Assembly: GCA_036426205.1 (NCBI GenBank)
Contig: CM071571.1
Coordinates: 113,558,987 to 113,622,986 of the forward strand
Direction: 5' to 3'
Origin: Ascaphus truei
Taxonomy: Eukaryota > Chordata > Amphibia > Anura > Ascaphidae
DNA: 64,000 nucleotides
Shown one piece after another: positions 1-11,669 of the stretch. Within the stretch, counting starts at the first letter, position 1; each line of letters opens with the position of its first letter. The notes below the pieces were generated by a model. The model saw only the letters and a program-made list of their open reading frames with translations. It had not been told where the DNA came from and did not search any database. Both the position numbers and the translations under genes were made by a program.

Positions 1-1345
1 GTGGTTATCCTTAGAAGAGATTACTATCGTCAAGAATTGTTGAAACAACGAGAGGATGGCTCCTGCTATATTAGGCTCAAATCTGACCCTACTAGTGAAT
101 ATCAGTGGGAACTGCTTGAATTGATGGTGGAGGGTGCTGATCTATAGGTGCTATCAAATACTGAATTTGAATTTTTGAATATCGACAATGCTATTATACG
201 ATATTTCTTTATTTATCAAAAATTCCTTCTGACTCCACCCGGTCGACCCATAGTGTCTAGCATTGGGCCTTTTGGTGAAAATCTTTATATTTATGTTGAT
301 CATTTTTTTCAACCCATAGTATCTACACTATTGTCCTTTTTAGTTGACATTACACTTATTCTATCACTTCTTAATGATTTTCACTGGCAATCCAATTATA
401 TTTGCGTAACAATGGATGTTGTCTCCTTATACACTATTATAGCACATGAACCTGGCCTAATTGCCACTAGACACTTTTTAGAGACATCTGCGTCACTTTA
501 TCCAGCACACATTATTTTAATTCTCAATAGTATTCACTTTTTATTCTCGCACAATTATTTTCTTTTTCATTGTTTTTATCTTCAACCACTTCAAACTTAT
601 TTTGCCCCGTTTCACATCAGCCTCTTCATGAGTTGGTGGGAGATATCCTACGTGTTTGGAGATAAAAACCCTTTCAATCATCATATATTTCTTTACAAGC
701 ACTATATTGATGATTTATTTATTATTTGGGACGGCCCAGTTGAGCTTTTGGTTGAGGAACGTTTTTACATTTTTGAATAACAATCCATATCAGTTAAGTA
801 TCTATCATCAATATAATTTCATCATAATCAGTTTATGGATAAATATCGGAAAGAGAAGTGTCTGAGTTCTTTTTTTACACGTAGAAAGCTGTCATCCGTG
901 TACTCTTTTTCATGGAATTCCGCTTTGACTATTCTCAGTCAGATAGAATTGTTCCACAATTGATGATTTTTGTTCTGTTTCGGATCCCCTTAATTTCATT
1001 ACACAATACAGTAAGCATGATACAGCGATTACAGGCATACGCTAATAGCGCTCCATGTAAAATGGATTAGAAGCAAAAGATGACACTGTGTGCTCATTTG
1101 CATGTTATTTACCAGAATCCCTGGCTGTAGTGGAGGCACTCTATAATAAGATATAATGGTGAAAAGGTGAAGCAGGGTTGCAGAACTGTCTCGGGCATGT
1201 GAATGTGCTCACAAGTGATATTCATAATCAGGAAATATTGAGGCATTTTATCATTGGATCCTTTAATAAAAAATTCAGATCCTACATTTGTCATTAAAAT
1301 ATCTCAGACACTAACTAATATTATCTCACTAAGGGGCCTATTCTA
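1..1345 (+). pseudogene. Penelope-like element reverse transcriptase, decayed
   Basis: Conceptual translation of frame 1 gives a PLE reverse transcriptase: PGRPIVSSIGP near 235-270, the motif-A region VTMDVVSLYT near 405-435 and YIDDLFIIWDG near 700-735. A TAG at 145-147 interrupts the frame, the reading frame shifts between about 760 and 780, and motif B (normally a GT-MG-FAP box) is degraded. Further out-of-frame matches to the PLE C-terminal region (a K-WGILS-DP-like motif near 1235-1260) extend to about 1340. The 5' part of the element lies outside the window and the GIY-YIG domain was not found here. PLE proteins copy their RNA at the target site. This copy cannot make a full protein. 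Family call is confident; exact ends are not. Confidence 0.8.
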
Positions 1346-1628
1346 GTAGCCTCGATGAGTTCACTGCTACATCGCAAGGTTTGACATGTTCTCTCCGAGC
1401 GGTTTATCAGTTGAGTTATCACGGTATTCATATAGCATCTGAACCAATCTGAAACCATGCGGCAAGAAAATGCTAAGCTGTACGGCGAAGCAGCAAAAGT
1501 AATCTCAGCCTCTCAAAGTTCTCCTCGTGCGATCCGGCCCAGCTGCATAGAGAGCTGCACAGAGAGAGCCGCCACTCCCTGCACAACTCTCATAGGCGAT
1601 CGCACTGTTTTAATACATTTTTTAATAC

Positions 1629-1893
1629 TAATGTGCAGGAGCAGGGTGTCTCCGGAGAAGAAACGCGTTGATTTCAGGTTGAGCACCCCCTGCTTTCAGA
1701 GATACAGGCCCTGTCATGGGGTGCGGTATCTCCTATTCGTTTAAATGTCCCGGTCACATGATGCGGGACATTTAAACATTGCATGGGGATACCGGCACCC
1801 CATAACGGGGCCTGTATCTCAGGAAGCAGGGGGTCCACGGACCTGAAATCAACGCGGTTCTTCTCCGAAGACCCACTGCTCCCACACATTAGT
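1629..1893. repeat. Foldback repeat with about 120-nt arms
   Basis: The left arm (about 1629-1750) and right arm (about 1757-1892) are imperfect reverse complements. Both contain the same landmarks: a GGAGAAGAA box, a GTTGATTTCAGG box, an ACAGGCCC box and a TTTAAATGTCCCG box next to the centre. The right-arm sequence recurs in diverged form at 55463-55565 and 63902-64000, so this is a dispersed family. No coding capacity is credible. Confidence 0.75.
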
Positions 1894-2280
1894 ATTTTTT
1901 TTTTTATTTAAACAGCTTCATTACCTTAGTGGCAAACTGCTAAGGCAATGAAGAGGTTAAACATGAATATCATGTTTATTGGAGGCAGAGGGGGTGGGTG
2001 AAGGGGCTTGCCAGGAAGGTTGTGGAGTGGTTAACCCTTTCACTACCTAATCGGTGGGAACCACTATGGTAATGAAGGGGTTAACTACTCCCGCTACCCA
2101 TCCGGTAGGCCTAACCACCCACCCTTCGGGCAACTACCTCCTTTACCCAATCCCTCTACCCCCAAACAAACATTAAAAAACACAACAACCCTAATATCTC
2201 CCTTCTCTACCCCCAACAACCCCCCCCCCCAACACATACAGTACAGTAATTATCAAAATTACTATTATCTAGACCTCACT
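1894..2280. other. Low-complexity pyrimidine-rich spacer, no gene
   Basis: Contains short T-rich and C-rich runs, including an 11-C run near 2220, and a near-palindromic stretch around 2030-2130 with GGTTAAC words on both sides. Nothing else recognised. Confidence 0.5.
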
Positions 2281-2285
2281 TTAAG

Positions 2286-2412
2286 GGATGTCACATCTAT
2301 TGTAAAAAATGGAACATGTCACATGGTACAGGAACCAATGAGATTGTCTTCAATCCCATTGGTTCCTGTACCATGTGATGGCATCCATGTTGTTTTAAGG
2401 ATGTGACATACC
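2286..2412. repeat. Hairpin-forming inverted repeat
   Basis: Arms of about 31 nt (about 2316-2346 and 2352-2383) are near-perfect reverse complements around CACATGGTACAGGAACCAAT. An outer pair, ATGTCACATC near 2290 and GATGTGACAT near 2400, extends the stem. MITE-like; no superfamily assigned. Confidence 0.65.
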
Positions 2413-2498
2413 TTCCTTGGAGATGATGTCACATTCTTTAAATATGAAAAAAATTGTTGACTGGTGCATGGCCAGTCCATACTATCTTTCTACCTTCC

Positions 2499-3181
2499 TG
2501 TCACGTAAGTTCTAATAGATACAGACAGTGACAGCCTACCCTATGGGGGTCCCCCGTCATGCAGCCTCCTTGAGTGACAAGAGAGGAGGTGACACTGGAT
2601 CTGTGTTGCATCCAATCAGGGTGCAGATCCTGTGCCCTCCCCTTTCTACATTAGGGAGGAAGCACTACAAATTATAGAGTCCTTCCAAGCCGGGGAAAGG
2701 AGAGGAGTTCAGCTCTGCCCCTCCTGGGGTCGAGACATGCCTGCAGTCCCTCCTGGGACTGTTTGCAGCCCAAGATCTAACAGAGCTGCAGGCCTCACCA
2801 TTATCAAAAGGCCGGTACCCTCCTGAGATCTGAGATCCATACTTAACTACAAGGCATACACTGTAATGACACCCACAGTGGCTGCCTGAATAAAGATCCT
2901 TTTTATATACTCCTGACTGAGTAACAGTCAATTAGGTAGGAGTATGAAAGATATTTGTTGTGGTGGGGACTGTCTTCAGGATACCTAAAGCCTACTGTGA
3001 CTGGAGGCGCTGATGACACCAAACTGAGAGCCTGAGGATCACCAAAAGCCTGTCCTTTTCCCCAAAACATCGAGGAAGCTCATCTCATCTGGAGCCAAAG
3101 AGGTACAAAGCACCACACAGACCTGTAGCCAGGGCAATATCTCCCAGAATGGGAGGGGGGAGGGGGGGAGCAGCGCTACAC
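2499..3181 (+). mobile_element. Possible solo LTR
   Basis: The segment begins TGTCACG and ends GCTACA, has an AATAAA signal near 2890 and a poly-purine block before its 3' end. Its last 190 nt (about 2990-3181) share landmarks with the reverse complement of 30692-30850: GAGGCGCTG, then ACACCAAA, then ATATCTCCCAG, a G-run and CTACA. I saw no convincing target-site duplication, so the LTR interpretation is tentative. Confidence 0.35.
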
Positions 3182-3324
3182 ATATAATTGCCATGGAGCA
3201 ATATTTTAGAACCTCAGCAAATGTTTATAATGTCTCAAAAGGTAAAATTATTGGTGATTTAAGAGTTTTGGAATAGCAGTCTATGCAAATTGTTTGGAGA
3301 AAACAAACGTACTTTTTAAAACAT

Positions 3325-3800
3325 TCCTAATGGTAGTGGTGCGCAAACTGGGGGGCGAGCACTCAATGAGGGGCGGGAGATTTGTCTGGGGGGACGCGGA
3401 CGGTTGCAGAGGCCCCACGCTCTTCCCCCAGGCATTTAAATGAAATGCCGGGGGATCACATGAGGCCTCTGCAACTAACTTACTGGTATTCTGAAGACAC
3501 TTATTGAAGGAGAAGAAAAGAAACCCAATTTTAGCACTCTATAGCCCTATCCTGAAGCGGGGTATCCCTACTTTATTGTGGTATTCTGAAGAGCTGCAGG
3601 GATGCATTGCCATGGCAACGCGGCATCAAATGATGTTGCCGTGCCATGCGGAGTGATGTCACATGTCCATCTCCACGTCACGTGACCCCACGGCGTCATT
3701 TGACATCGCTGAGAAAGGTGAGGGGGGTGCGAGAGCAAGGGGGAGCAGGCAGTGGGGCGCAGCTGAAAACGTTTGCGCTCCCCTGCCTTATGGTACTACT
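3325..3800. repeat. GC-rich repeat with two hairpins
   Basis: One inverted repeat lies at about 3403-3477 (GTTGCAGAGGCC facing GGCCTCTGCAAC, with CCCCCAGGCATTT facing AAATGCCGGGGG). Another lies at about 3601-3650 around GCATTGCCATGGCAACGCG. Overlapping open frames here are artefacts of GC-rich repeat sequence. Confidence 0.5.
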
Positions 3801-6400
3801 TTTGACACATTTACAACAAATAAAATCGTCAACACTTTTTTAATACTGCTTTTAACTAGGTGTTTAAGATAGAAAGTTAGACCAATAAAAGATTCTTACA
3901 TTAACACTCAGTATTGCTGTGATAAAAAGCTTCAACTTTAACAGAAAAGCTATAGCACTATCAACTACATAAAGTAGATCTAACCCTTGTTTTTCAGAGA
4001 GATAAGCTTTGACAATTAGATGCATACTAACAAGAGTATAATGGTGGATTGAAAGAATTAACACGTCCTAGATTAAGTAAGAAACCATGCTGTCTTCCCA
4101 GTGCCAGTTCTAAATCGAAGTGAGGTGTCAAAATGTTTGTTGAGGTGATGCTTTTGCTCAGCATGCACTAGAATTCTTCATAGGCTCCACACTAGAATTA
4201 GTTACTGTTACAGTCATAGACAGTCTTACTGCTTGCAATTATCTATAACAACACTATCAGGTGGCAACTAATTAGCTTCAGATAGAGGCAAAATAATCAT
4301 TTAAGGAGAGTGGTTGACTCACTTTACAAATTGTGGTATGTCATAAAGATCCTCCACTATTCTGACAACTGCTATTAAATGTAACCCTGGTGTTTTAAAG
4401 AATTTAAGCTGTAATGATGAGTTTAGCATTTCAAAGCATATTCTGTACAGTTTAACCATGAAAAAGAGTGTTGTCCTTTTCTAAACAGGTCATATAAAGA
4501 TTTATCTGAAACTGTTACAAACAAAGAGTACAAACAAAGCCACTAGGCCATTATAATTATATATAACTTGCACAATTATAATTTAGTTTGGATAACTATT
4601 AAAATGCACTGTACCAGTAAATTCCTTAATAACTATGAAATTATTCGATAATTATTAAAATGTGTATTGTATTATTTAAATGTAAACTAGTATTCAATAA
4701 TAAGTATAACCATTGTACTGGATATGTCTCCTTTAAATTTTATTTTACGATTCAGCACAGTCCATTACTGAATTAAACAAGAAAAACTAATGACTAGAGT
4801 GAGCAAAAAATGAAAACCAAATTTTTGTATGGGTATTAAATACAGTATATTCTTCTGGGAAACAGATTCATGCCGGAGCAAAATGAGAGAACTTAAAATA
4901 GTAATACAACAATTGATACAATCGAACAATACTGTTTTTCTGTTTCTTTTATTCCTTTGAACTCTACAAAATATAATGGGCTTAAGGACTAGTGTACAGA
5001 TTCTTAAAAGCTATATGTTCTATATTTAATTTTCCTCTAGCAAATTAGATAATATCCTTCAGCAAAGAAAAATGTACCAATTATGCATGAAATAATACAC
5101 AACCTGAATTTTCTTACATGGATTTGAATGGGATTTTTCAAATGATCACGATATGTACGGTTGTTTTAGAGTTTATTGAATAAGTCCCTTAATGGTTAAT
5201 CCTTTAGCGTTTCCAAGACCACTGCTATATATTAATCATATGAGGTTTTATACCTTTAACAGGTCATATTAATATTTAATCAATGATCTACTGTATCATT
5301 TTTAATTTGCTTAAATTTGGATAGATCATATCAGCTTTTTGAATGTGTGTTCCTTTTCAAATTCAATTTACAATTTTCTGAAAAAATCTTATGTCTATTT
5401 CTAAAATATTAAGGAAATCCATAGTGGTTTGTCACTGTTGATACTAGTTAGTCAAAGGGATTCGAGATCACTTGGCAACATTTGTTTGGAGAAATTATCT
5501 GCAGACTGGCTTGGTCTACAATGGAATGCCTGGAGCTATCTTGAAAATCAACTCTCTTAAATCTCCTAAACTAAGTAACCAACAACAGATTAAGTTTGAT
5601 AATTCTCTCCAGTCTCAACTAGAACCATTTCACAAACATTTATTGAAAATATCTTGTTCGGGCTCTGTCCAAAACAGAGGGAACTGCAATAATAAAGTCC
5701 AGTTAAAACAAAAATAAATACATTAACTCACATTTGGGTTACACTTGTATACCTATAGTTAGCATACAAACATTTTTTATGTAAGTCAAAACTGTAAGAG
5801 GTGTTACATAATGGAAGATATGTAGCCAATCTAATTTTATCTGCACCTGGATTTGTCAGGAAAAGGCACTGTGGCAAAATTCAGGTGTGGGAAAATCTGC
5901 TAGCACCCCATAGCTGTGAGAAATATACTGTTTTTCCCCGTGGATTTTAGGAAAAGTCCACATCTATATAAGGATTTCTTTAATATGTGTCTGATTTTTA
6001 AAACAAATGTTAACATAAATACAAAAGGGCAGTCCTTCCTACAACCAAAAATGAAACAACAGCAGTGGTACCTGTATGTTTAATTAGTTAAATATAGGTT
6101 GTTTACACTATTAAGAAATTGAACAAGTATAAGTATCATAAAATATTGTTTTCAAATATTTAGGCACATATTTATTAAGCAAACATCTGTGAGTGCTGGA
6201 AGACATGTCACTGTCCATTTATAATAACCTTTTACCGACTGCAACTGGACTATGGGGATTAGTGTCCATGAGATTCATTCTACTCTAGCGACCCATGGCT
6301 GTGACTTCCAATCAACGATGGAAACTGAAGTGTAGAGAGATTCTCTTCTATTTTCAATTGGCCAACACAGTCAGCCCCATCTACCTTTTGACCATGTCAG
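3801..6400. other. AT-rich DNA, nothing recognised
   Basis: No reading frame with family resemblance, no RNA gene, no terminal repeats seen. The longest frame (5472-5717) has no recognisable motif and no supporting context. Confidence 0.5.
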
Positions 6401-6786
6401 TCTTTTTATTATGACATACTTTTTTTTGTACAAATATTTTTTATTGAATTTTTCATTGAAAGTTATTACAATCAGTATTCATAACATTATATAAAGTAGT
6501 TTTTACTGGCTCCGTCAGCCCTTTGTAACCATTTACAGTTATTTCAAATGATTAAAACAACATAAAATAAAATACAAAGAAAATAAAAATAAAACAAAGG
6601 TAGTTGGGGGGGGGAAGGGGAGGGTGTGTGTGTGTGTTCCACCTCGCTTCCTTTATCTATTGTTGATTCCTCGCTAGATTAGTCTGATGGCCCTCTAGGT
6701 TTGAGATTCCAACCATGGGTCCCAGGTCTTATGAAACTTTTCTGTTGTATGTCTGAGGAAAGCAGAGATTCCTTCCATAAGCATTA
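6400..6786 (-). pseudogene. L1 LINE 3' end: ORF2 C-terminus and 3' UTR
   Basis: Read on the minus strand, about 6786 down to 6680 encodes a KFHKTWDPWLES-like stretch, typical of the C-terminal end of vertebrate L1 ORF2. It is followed by an A-rich, then T-rich untranslated tail down to about 6400. It is directly continuous with the minus-strand L1 piece at 12201-12400 if the gypsy element between them is removed. A G-run followed by a short GT microsatellite lies at about 6605-6637. Confidence 0.6.
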
Positions 6787-6791
6787 CTTCC

Positions 6792-7309
6792 TGTCATATT
6801 CTCTAGCCTGCTGTACCCATGCTTGGCCACCGGGACTGCTGACACTCTCAATGTCTTGTTCTAGCCTGCAGTACCTATACTTGTCCACCGGGATTGCTGC
6901 TGCTAAACTAAGGAACATTCCAGACTCTGATACCTGACACCTCTGCACCTGTGCTCCACCTCTCAGCCTGCCTATATAAACCTCCCTTTCCTGTTCCTCC
7001 CTTGCCTGTTTATACTGGTTCCTCAGCTCTTGCAAGGTTCCTGTGTTTACTGCTGTGCTAGCTATTGCTATCATCCTGTTCCAGTTTCCTCGTTGCCGAC
7101 CTCTGCTTGTTTCCTGACTTGCTACCTGCCGCCTGCCTCGGACCCCTGCTTGTTTCCTGACTTCGCTACCTGCCGCCTGCCTCGGACCCCTGCTTGTTTC
7201 CTGACTTCGCTACCTGCCGCCTGCCTCTGATCTCTGCTTGTGACCCCTACTTCGCTCCCTGCTGTTCCTGCCACTGGGATCCACTTCAGCCGAAGTCCAA
7301 TCCTTGACA
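6792..7309 (+). repeat. 5' LTR of the gypsy element
   Basis: 518 bp, starts TGTCATATTC and ends CCTTGACA. It contains a TATATAAA box at 6973-6980 and, downstream, about three tandem copies of a 45-nt unit (landmark GACTTCGCTACCTGCCGCC) between about 7105 and 7225. The same organisation is seen in the 3' LTR. Confidence 0.92.
6973..6980 (+). promoter_or_regulatory. TATA box of the 5' LTR
   Basis: TATATAAA lies about 28-31 nt upstream of 7001-7004, which is also where the sequence complementary to the primer site begins. That agreement supports both the TATA call and a transcript start near 7001-7004. Confidence 0.6.
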
Positions 7310-7311
7310 GA

Positions 7312-7321
7312 ATAAACAGGC
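7312..7321 (+). other. Putative self-priming primer-binding site
   Basis: ATAAACAGGC, starting 3 nt after the LTR end, is the exact reverse complement of GCCTGTTTAT at 7004-7013, the predicted 5' end of the transcript. No recognised tRNA-complementary site (such as TGGCGCC) follows the LTR. Tf1/sushi-type elements are known to prime reverse transcription from their own mRNA 5' end; applying this here is inference. Confidence 0.55.
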
Positions 7322-7327
7322 CCTACC

Positions 7328-8330
7328 ATGGATTCCGCTGGAACAGACCCGGCTCTGGCACAAACACTCCATGACTTACAACATATCATGGTTGGTTACC
7401 AGGAACAACAAAGACACATGTTTAATCGTCTTGGCCGCTTGGAAGAACAAGCCGCTACCGCGGAAGCTGAGAATCGTGAACTACGTGCAGCCTTAATCAC
7501 CTTGTCTGGTCAAAACACTGTGCCTGTGCAAACCGCACCCCGTGTATCCCTTCCGGAAAAATTTTGGGGGAAAAAATAATCTTTCCGGAATTTCCTTAAT
7601 CAATGCAGACTTGTGTTCAAGCTTCAGCCCATCATTTATCATACCGAAGAAGCCCAGGTTGGACTGATCATAACCCTGCTCAAGGATGAGGCCCTTGCTT
7701 GGGTCTCCCCTATGTTAGAACAAGATAGCCCACTACTAAGGGACCTGGAGGAGTTCATTGAGTCCATGAGTCTTATTTTTGATGACCCAAATCATAGTGC
7801 AACCGCTGAGGCAACTCTGAACAATCTTCGTCAAGGAAGACGCTCGGTAGCTGAATACGCCGCTGAATTCCGCAGATGGGTTAACGATACTGATTGGAAT
7901 GAGGCCACGCAGAAATATTATTTTCGGCAGGGTCTCTCGGAGCAAGTTAAAGATGAACTAGCCCGGGTGGAGCCCCTAGAGAGATTTCAGGACTTTGTCC
8001 GTTTATGCATCCAAATTGATCGCAGGCTTACGGAAAGATGATTGGAGAGACAGGGGTTCATGCCAAGCAACCCAGGGTTTAGAGATGTCAGTACCCCAAG
8101 ACGTTCCAGGGAGACGGAGGAGGAGCCGATGCAAGTAAATACACTGCGGCTACCCATCTCAACCGGGGAAAGGAATAGACGCCGAACAGAAGATCTCTGT
8201 TTATATTGCGGAAATGATGGGCACTATCTCGCTGATTGCCCAAACAAGTCCAGGCGGTCTTCTTTCCAGAGCCCTAGGAGAAATCAGCTGCACGCTATTT
8301 CAAAGACTGTTTTCTCTGCTTCTCAAGGGA
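7328..8330 (+). pseudogene. Gag region of the gypsy element
   Basis: One frame from the ATG at 7328 gives a gag: an N-terminal coiled-coil-like stretch (residues about 1-65), a capsid-like region (7600-8010) and a CX2CX4HX4C zinc knuckle at 8198-8239. Two in-frame stops break it: TAA at 7577-7579 and TGA at 8039-8041. Both can be explained by single-base changes or small errors because the same frame continues with family-like sequence on either side. Gag packages the element RNA into cytoplasmic particles. No stop or frame change separates the knuckle from protease, so gag and pol share one frame here. Confidence 0.88.
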
Positions 8331-11300
8331 AAGATAACCCTCCTTCGCTACACCCTCACCTCCTGGTTCCTATTATAATCGAGGAAGGAACACATAGTTT
8401 TTCAACCACAGTAATGGTCGACTTAGGGGCGGCAGGGAATTTTATGGACATAGAATTCACCAAGAACAATTCGTTATCATTTGTAGCCAAGGAATCGCCA
8501 GAAAGGATGGAAGTCGTTGACGGTTCTCCCTTGAGCTCTGGACCTGTTACCCATGAAACCAGTAACTTAACACTAATCATGGAGCCCAATCACCAGGAGA
8601 AGATTTCTTTTGGTCTCATTCCATCACCTTTGTTTCCAGTGATTCTGGGAATTCCATGGCTCATGATCCATAACCCACTAATTGACTGGAAGACAAAGAC
8701 CCTCACGTTTCCCTCAGAGCACTGTCAGCTAGCCTGTCTACCTAAAACTCCTATACCAGAGTGTGTAGGAATACATAAGATTTCCTCGTCTCAAGAAAAT
8801 CTTCTGCCGGCTCCATACTCTGAGTTTTTAGATGTGTGTGACAAGAAGAACGCACATCGCTCTTATGACTGTCCCATTGAATTATTACCGGGTGCTGCCA
8901 TTCCGTTTGGAAGAATCTATTCCCTCTCAGAACCGGAATTGAAGGTCCTCAATGACTACCTACAGGAGAACCTATCAAAGGGTTTTATCCGACCCTCTAC
9001 TTCTCCAGCAGGCACTGCACTCTTCTTCGTGGGAAAGAAAGACGGTTCTCTACGCCCCTGCATTGACTATCGGGAACTAAATAAGATTACGGTGAAGAAC
9101 AGGTACCCATTACCTCTGATTCCTGAACTATTGGAAAGAATTCGGTCAGCCAAAATCTTTACCAAATTAGATCTCAGAGGAGCGTATAATTTATTCCGCA
9201 TTCGACCCGGTGACGAATGGAAAACAGCCTTCCGAACCCGTTATGGGCACTATGAATATCTGGTGATGCCTTTTGGACTCTGTAATGCCCCTGCTACCTT
9301 CCAGCATTTAATTAATGATGTCTTCCGAGAGTTATTGGACCAATTCGTAGTGGCATACCTGGATGACATCCTTGTTTTCTCAGATAACATCATGGATCAC
9401 CAGAGACATTTCCGAATTGTCCTTGAGCGTCTCCGTAAGTACAAATTGTACATCAAGTTAGAAAAATGTGAATTTGAAAAGACCAACATGCAATTTCTCG
9501 GTTACATCATCTCTCCCGAGGGTTTGAGTATGGACCCAGGCAAGATTCAAGCCGTGGTGGAATGGCCAATCCCTCGAAATGAAAAGGACATTCAGAGATT
9601 TGTTGGTTTTGCCAATTTCTATAGACGTTTTAAATTTCTCTGGCATTATTGCCCCAATCACCCAACTCACACGGAAAGAATTCCCCTTCAAATGGTCTCC
9701 TAAAGTGGATGCGGCATTCGAACAATTGAAGTCACTCTTCACATCTGCCCCTATCCTCATCCATCCAAATCCAGAATTACCATTCATCTTGGAAGTGGAT
9801 GCATCCGACTTCGCTGTTGGTGCCATTCTGTCACAAAGAATTGGACCCACGATGCTCCTTCATCCATGTGCCTTTTATTCATACCAAATGTCAACAGCTG
9901 AACGAAATTATGACATCGGAAACAAAGAACTCTTGGCTATAAAAGCTGCATTCTCTGAGTGGAGACATCTACTGGAGGGGGCCAATCATCCAATTACGGT
10001 CTTTACGGATCACAGGAACTTAGAATTCATTCGATCCGCAAAGAGACTGTCTGCTGAACAAGCCAGATGGGCTCTCTTCTTTGCAAGATTTCAGTTCACA
10101 TCTTATACCACCCTGGCTCCAAGAATGGGAAAGCCGATGCCTTGTCACTGTCCTTTCCTAATCCTAGTTCAGACAAAGAGCAAGAAGAAACTATTCTTCC
10201 AAAAAGAATTTTTTTGGGCGTCACATTCTCTGCCGATCTCCTCACACGAATAAAGGGAGCCTACTCAAATGACACTTTTCTTAAAAACCCTCCTCCGGAA
10301 GCAGAACTGTTTCTATGTGATGGTCTCTGGAACTGTAAGGATCGTCTGTTCGTCCCTAAGGAAGTAAGATTAGAGGTGCTCCAATTAATTCACGACTCCC
10401 GACCCGCTGGTCACCCAGGTGTCCTCAAGACACAGGAACTGTTGTCTCGCTCTTTTTGGTGGCCTAAATTAGCACAAGATGTTAAAGACTATGTCCTCTC
10501 CTGTGAGACTTGTGCTAGGACCAAGACCCCTCGAGCATCACCTGTGGGTTTACTGCAGCCTCTTCCGGTTCCAACTCGTCCTTGGGGGTTCATATCAATG
10601 GATTTTATTGTTGACCTGCCCCGATCAAATGGACATAATACCATCCTGGTAGTGGTGGATCGACTTACAAAGATGGCTCACTTCATTGCAGCACAGAATC
10701 TTCCTTCTGCAGACCAGACAGCCAAGTTGATTGTGAAAGAGGTGTTTTGGCTTCACGGGGCTCCTGATGAGATCATACCCGATAGAAGGGTACAATTCAC
10801 TTCAAAATTTTGGCGGACCTTCTGTTCCTCTCTAGGAATTCGTTTAAATTTATCGTCTGGCTATCATCCACAATCCAATGGCCAGACAGAAAGGACCAAT
10901 CAGACTTTGGAACAATACTTACGATGTTTTGTTTGTCATCTCCAGGATGACTGGATTGATTTCCTACCATTAGCTGAGTTTTCTTACAACAACTCACATC
11001 ATTCATCGACTCAGAAGAGCCCCTTTTTCTCAAATTATGGATTTCATCCAACCTTTATTCCTCGTTTTCCATCTTCGGCCCCATTCCGGCAGTTAACGAG
11101 AATTGAGACTCTGCGAGATCTCCAGGAGACCCTCAAAGAACACTTCGTGAGACTCAAGTAAAGTACAAGAGCAGCAGACCAACACCGCAGACCCCCCCAG
11201 AATTTCAAGTCGGGATTAAGTTCTGGCTTTCTACAAAAAATCTACGTCTAAAGGTTCCCACCATTAAATTGCCAAAATAACATTGGGCCATTTCACGTCT

Positions 11301-11640
11301 CAGCACTAATAAATCAAGTTCCTTCAGACTAGAGCTTCCTGAGACCATCAAATACACCCTGTGTTTCATTCTTCTCTGCTGAAACCTTTCCGTGAGAACC
11401 CGTTTCCTGGATGGAGACTTCCTCCCCCTGAACCCGTCCTCGTGGATAACGAGAGGGAATTCATTGTGGAAAGATTTTTGGATCCAGGTTACACCGAGGA
11501 AACTACAGTACCGGGTTCACTGGGGGGGGGGGGGGGGCTATGGCCCAGAGGAGAGGTCTTGGACCCAAAGATTTTGTACATGCTCCGCGACTAGTCAAAG
11601 CTTTCCACCGACGATATCCAACAAGCCTAGCAAGGATCGT
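8331..11640 (+). pseudogene. Pol region: protease, RT, RNase H, integrase, chromodomain
   Basis: Protease: the usual DSGA is DLGA here (Asp 8420-8422, Leu 8423-8425), a likely inactivating change. RT: motif A KLDLRGAYN near 9170, YLDD at 9356-9367. The frame shifts near 9633-9642. RNase [12 protein letters not shown] near 9795 and TDHRNLEF near 10005. The frame shifts back near 10100-10120. Integrase: zinc site with His at 10391 and 10412 and Cys at 10502 and 10511; DDE residues at Asp 10601, Asp 10781 and Glu 10889. TAA at 11159-11161 ends the long frame. A broken C-terminal part follows, with EREFIVERFLDPG near 11452 and PEERSW near 11550, which are chromodomain signatures, in shifting frames around a poly-G run at 11521-11536. 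A chromodomain typically targets integration to marked chromatin. Confidence 0.9.
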
Positions 11641-11655
11641 CCGGAGAACGCTCTT

Positions 11656-11669
11656 GGGAGGGGGAGTAA
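11656..11669 (+). other. Polypurine tract of the gypsy element
   Basis: GGGAGGGGGAGTAA directly precedes the 3' LTR start at 11670, the position required for plus-strand priming. Confidence 0.75.

Noticed and set aside
6973..7013. A tRNA-type primer-binding site for the gypsy element
   Set aside because: No tRNA 3'-end complement was recognised after the LTR; the self-complementary 10-mer fits better.
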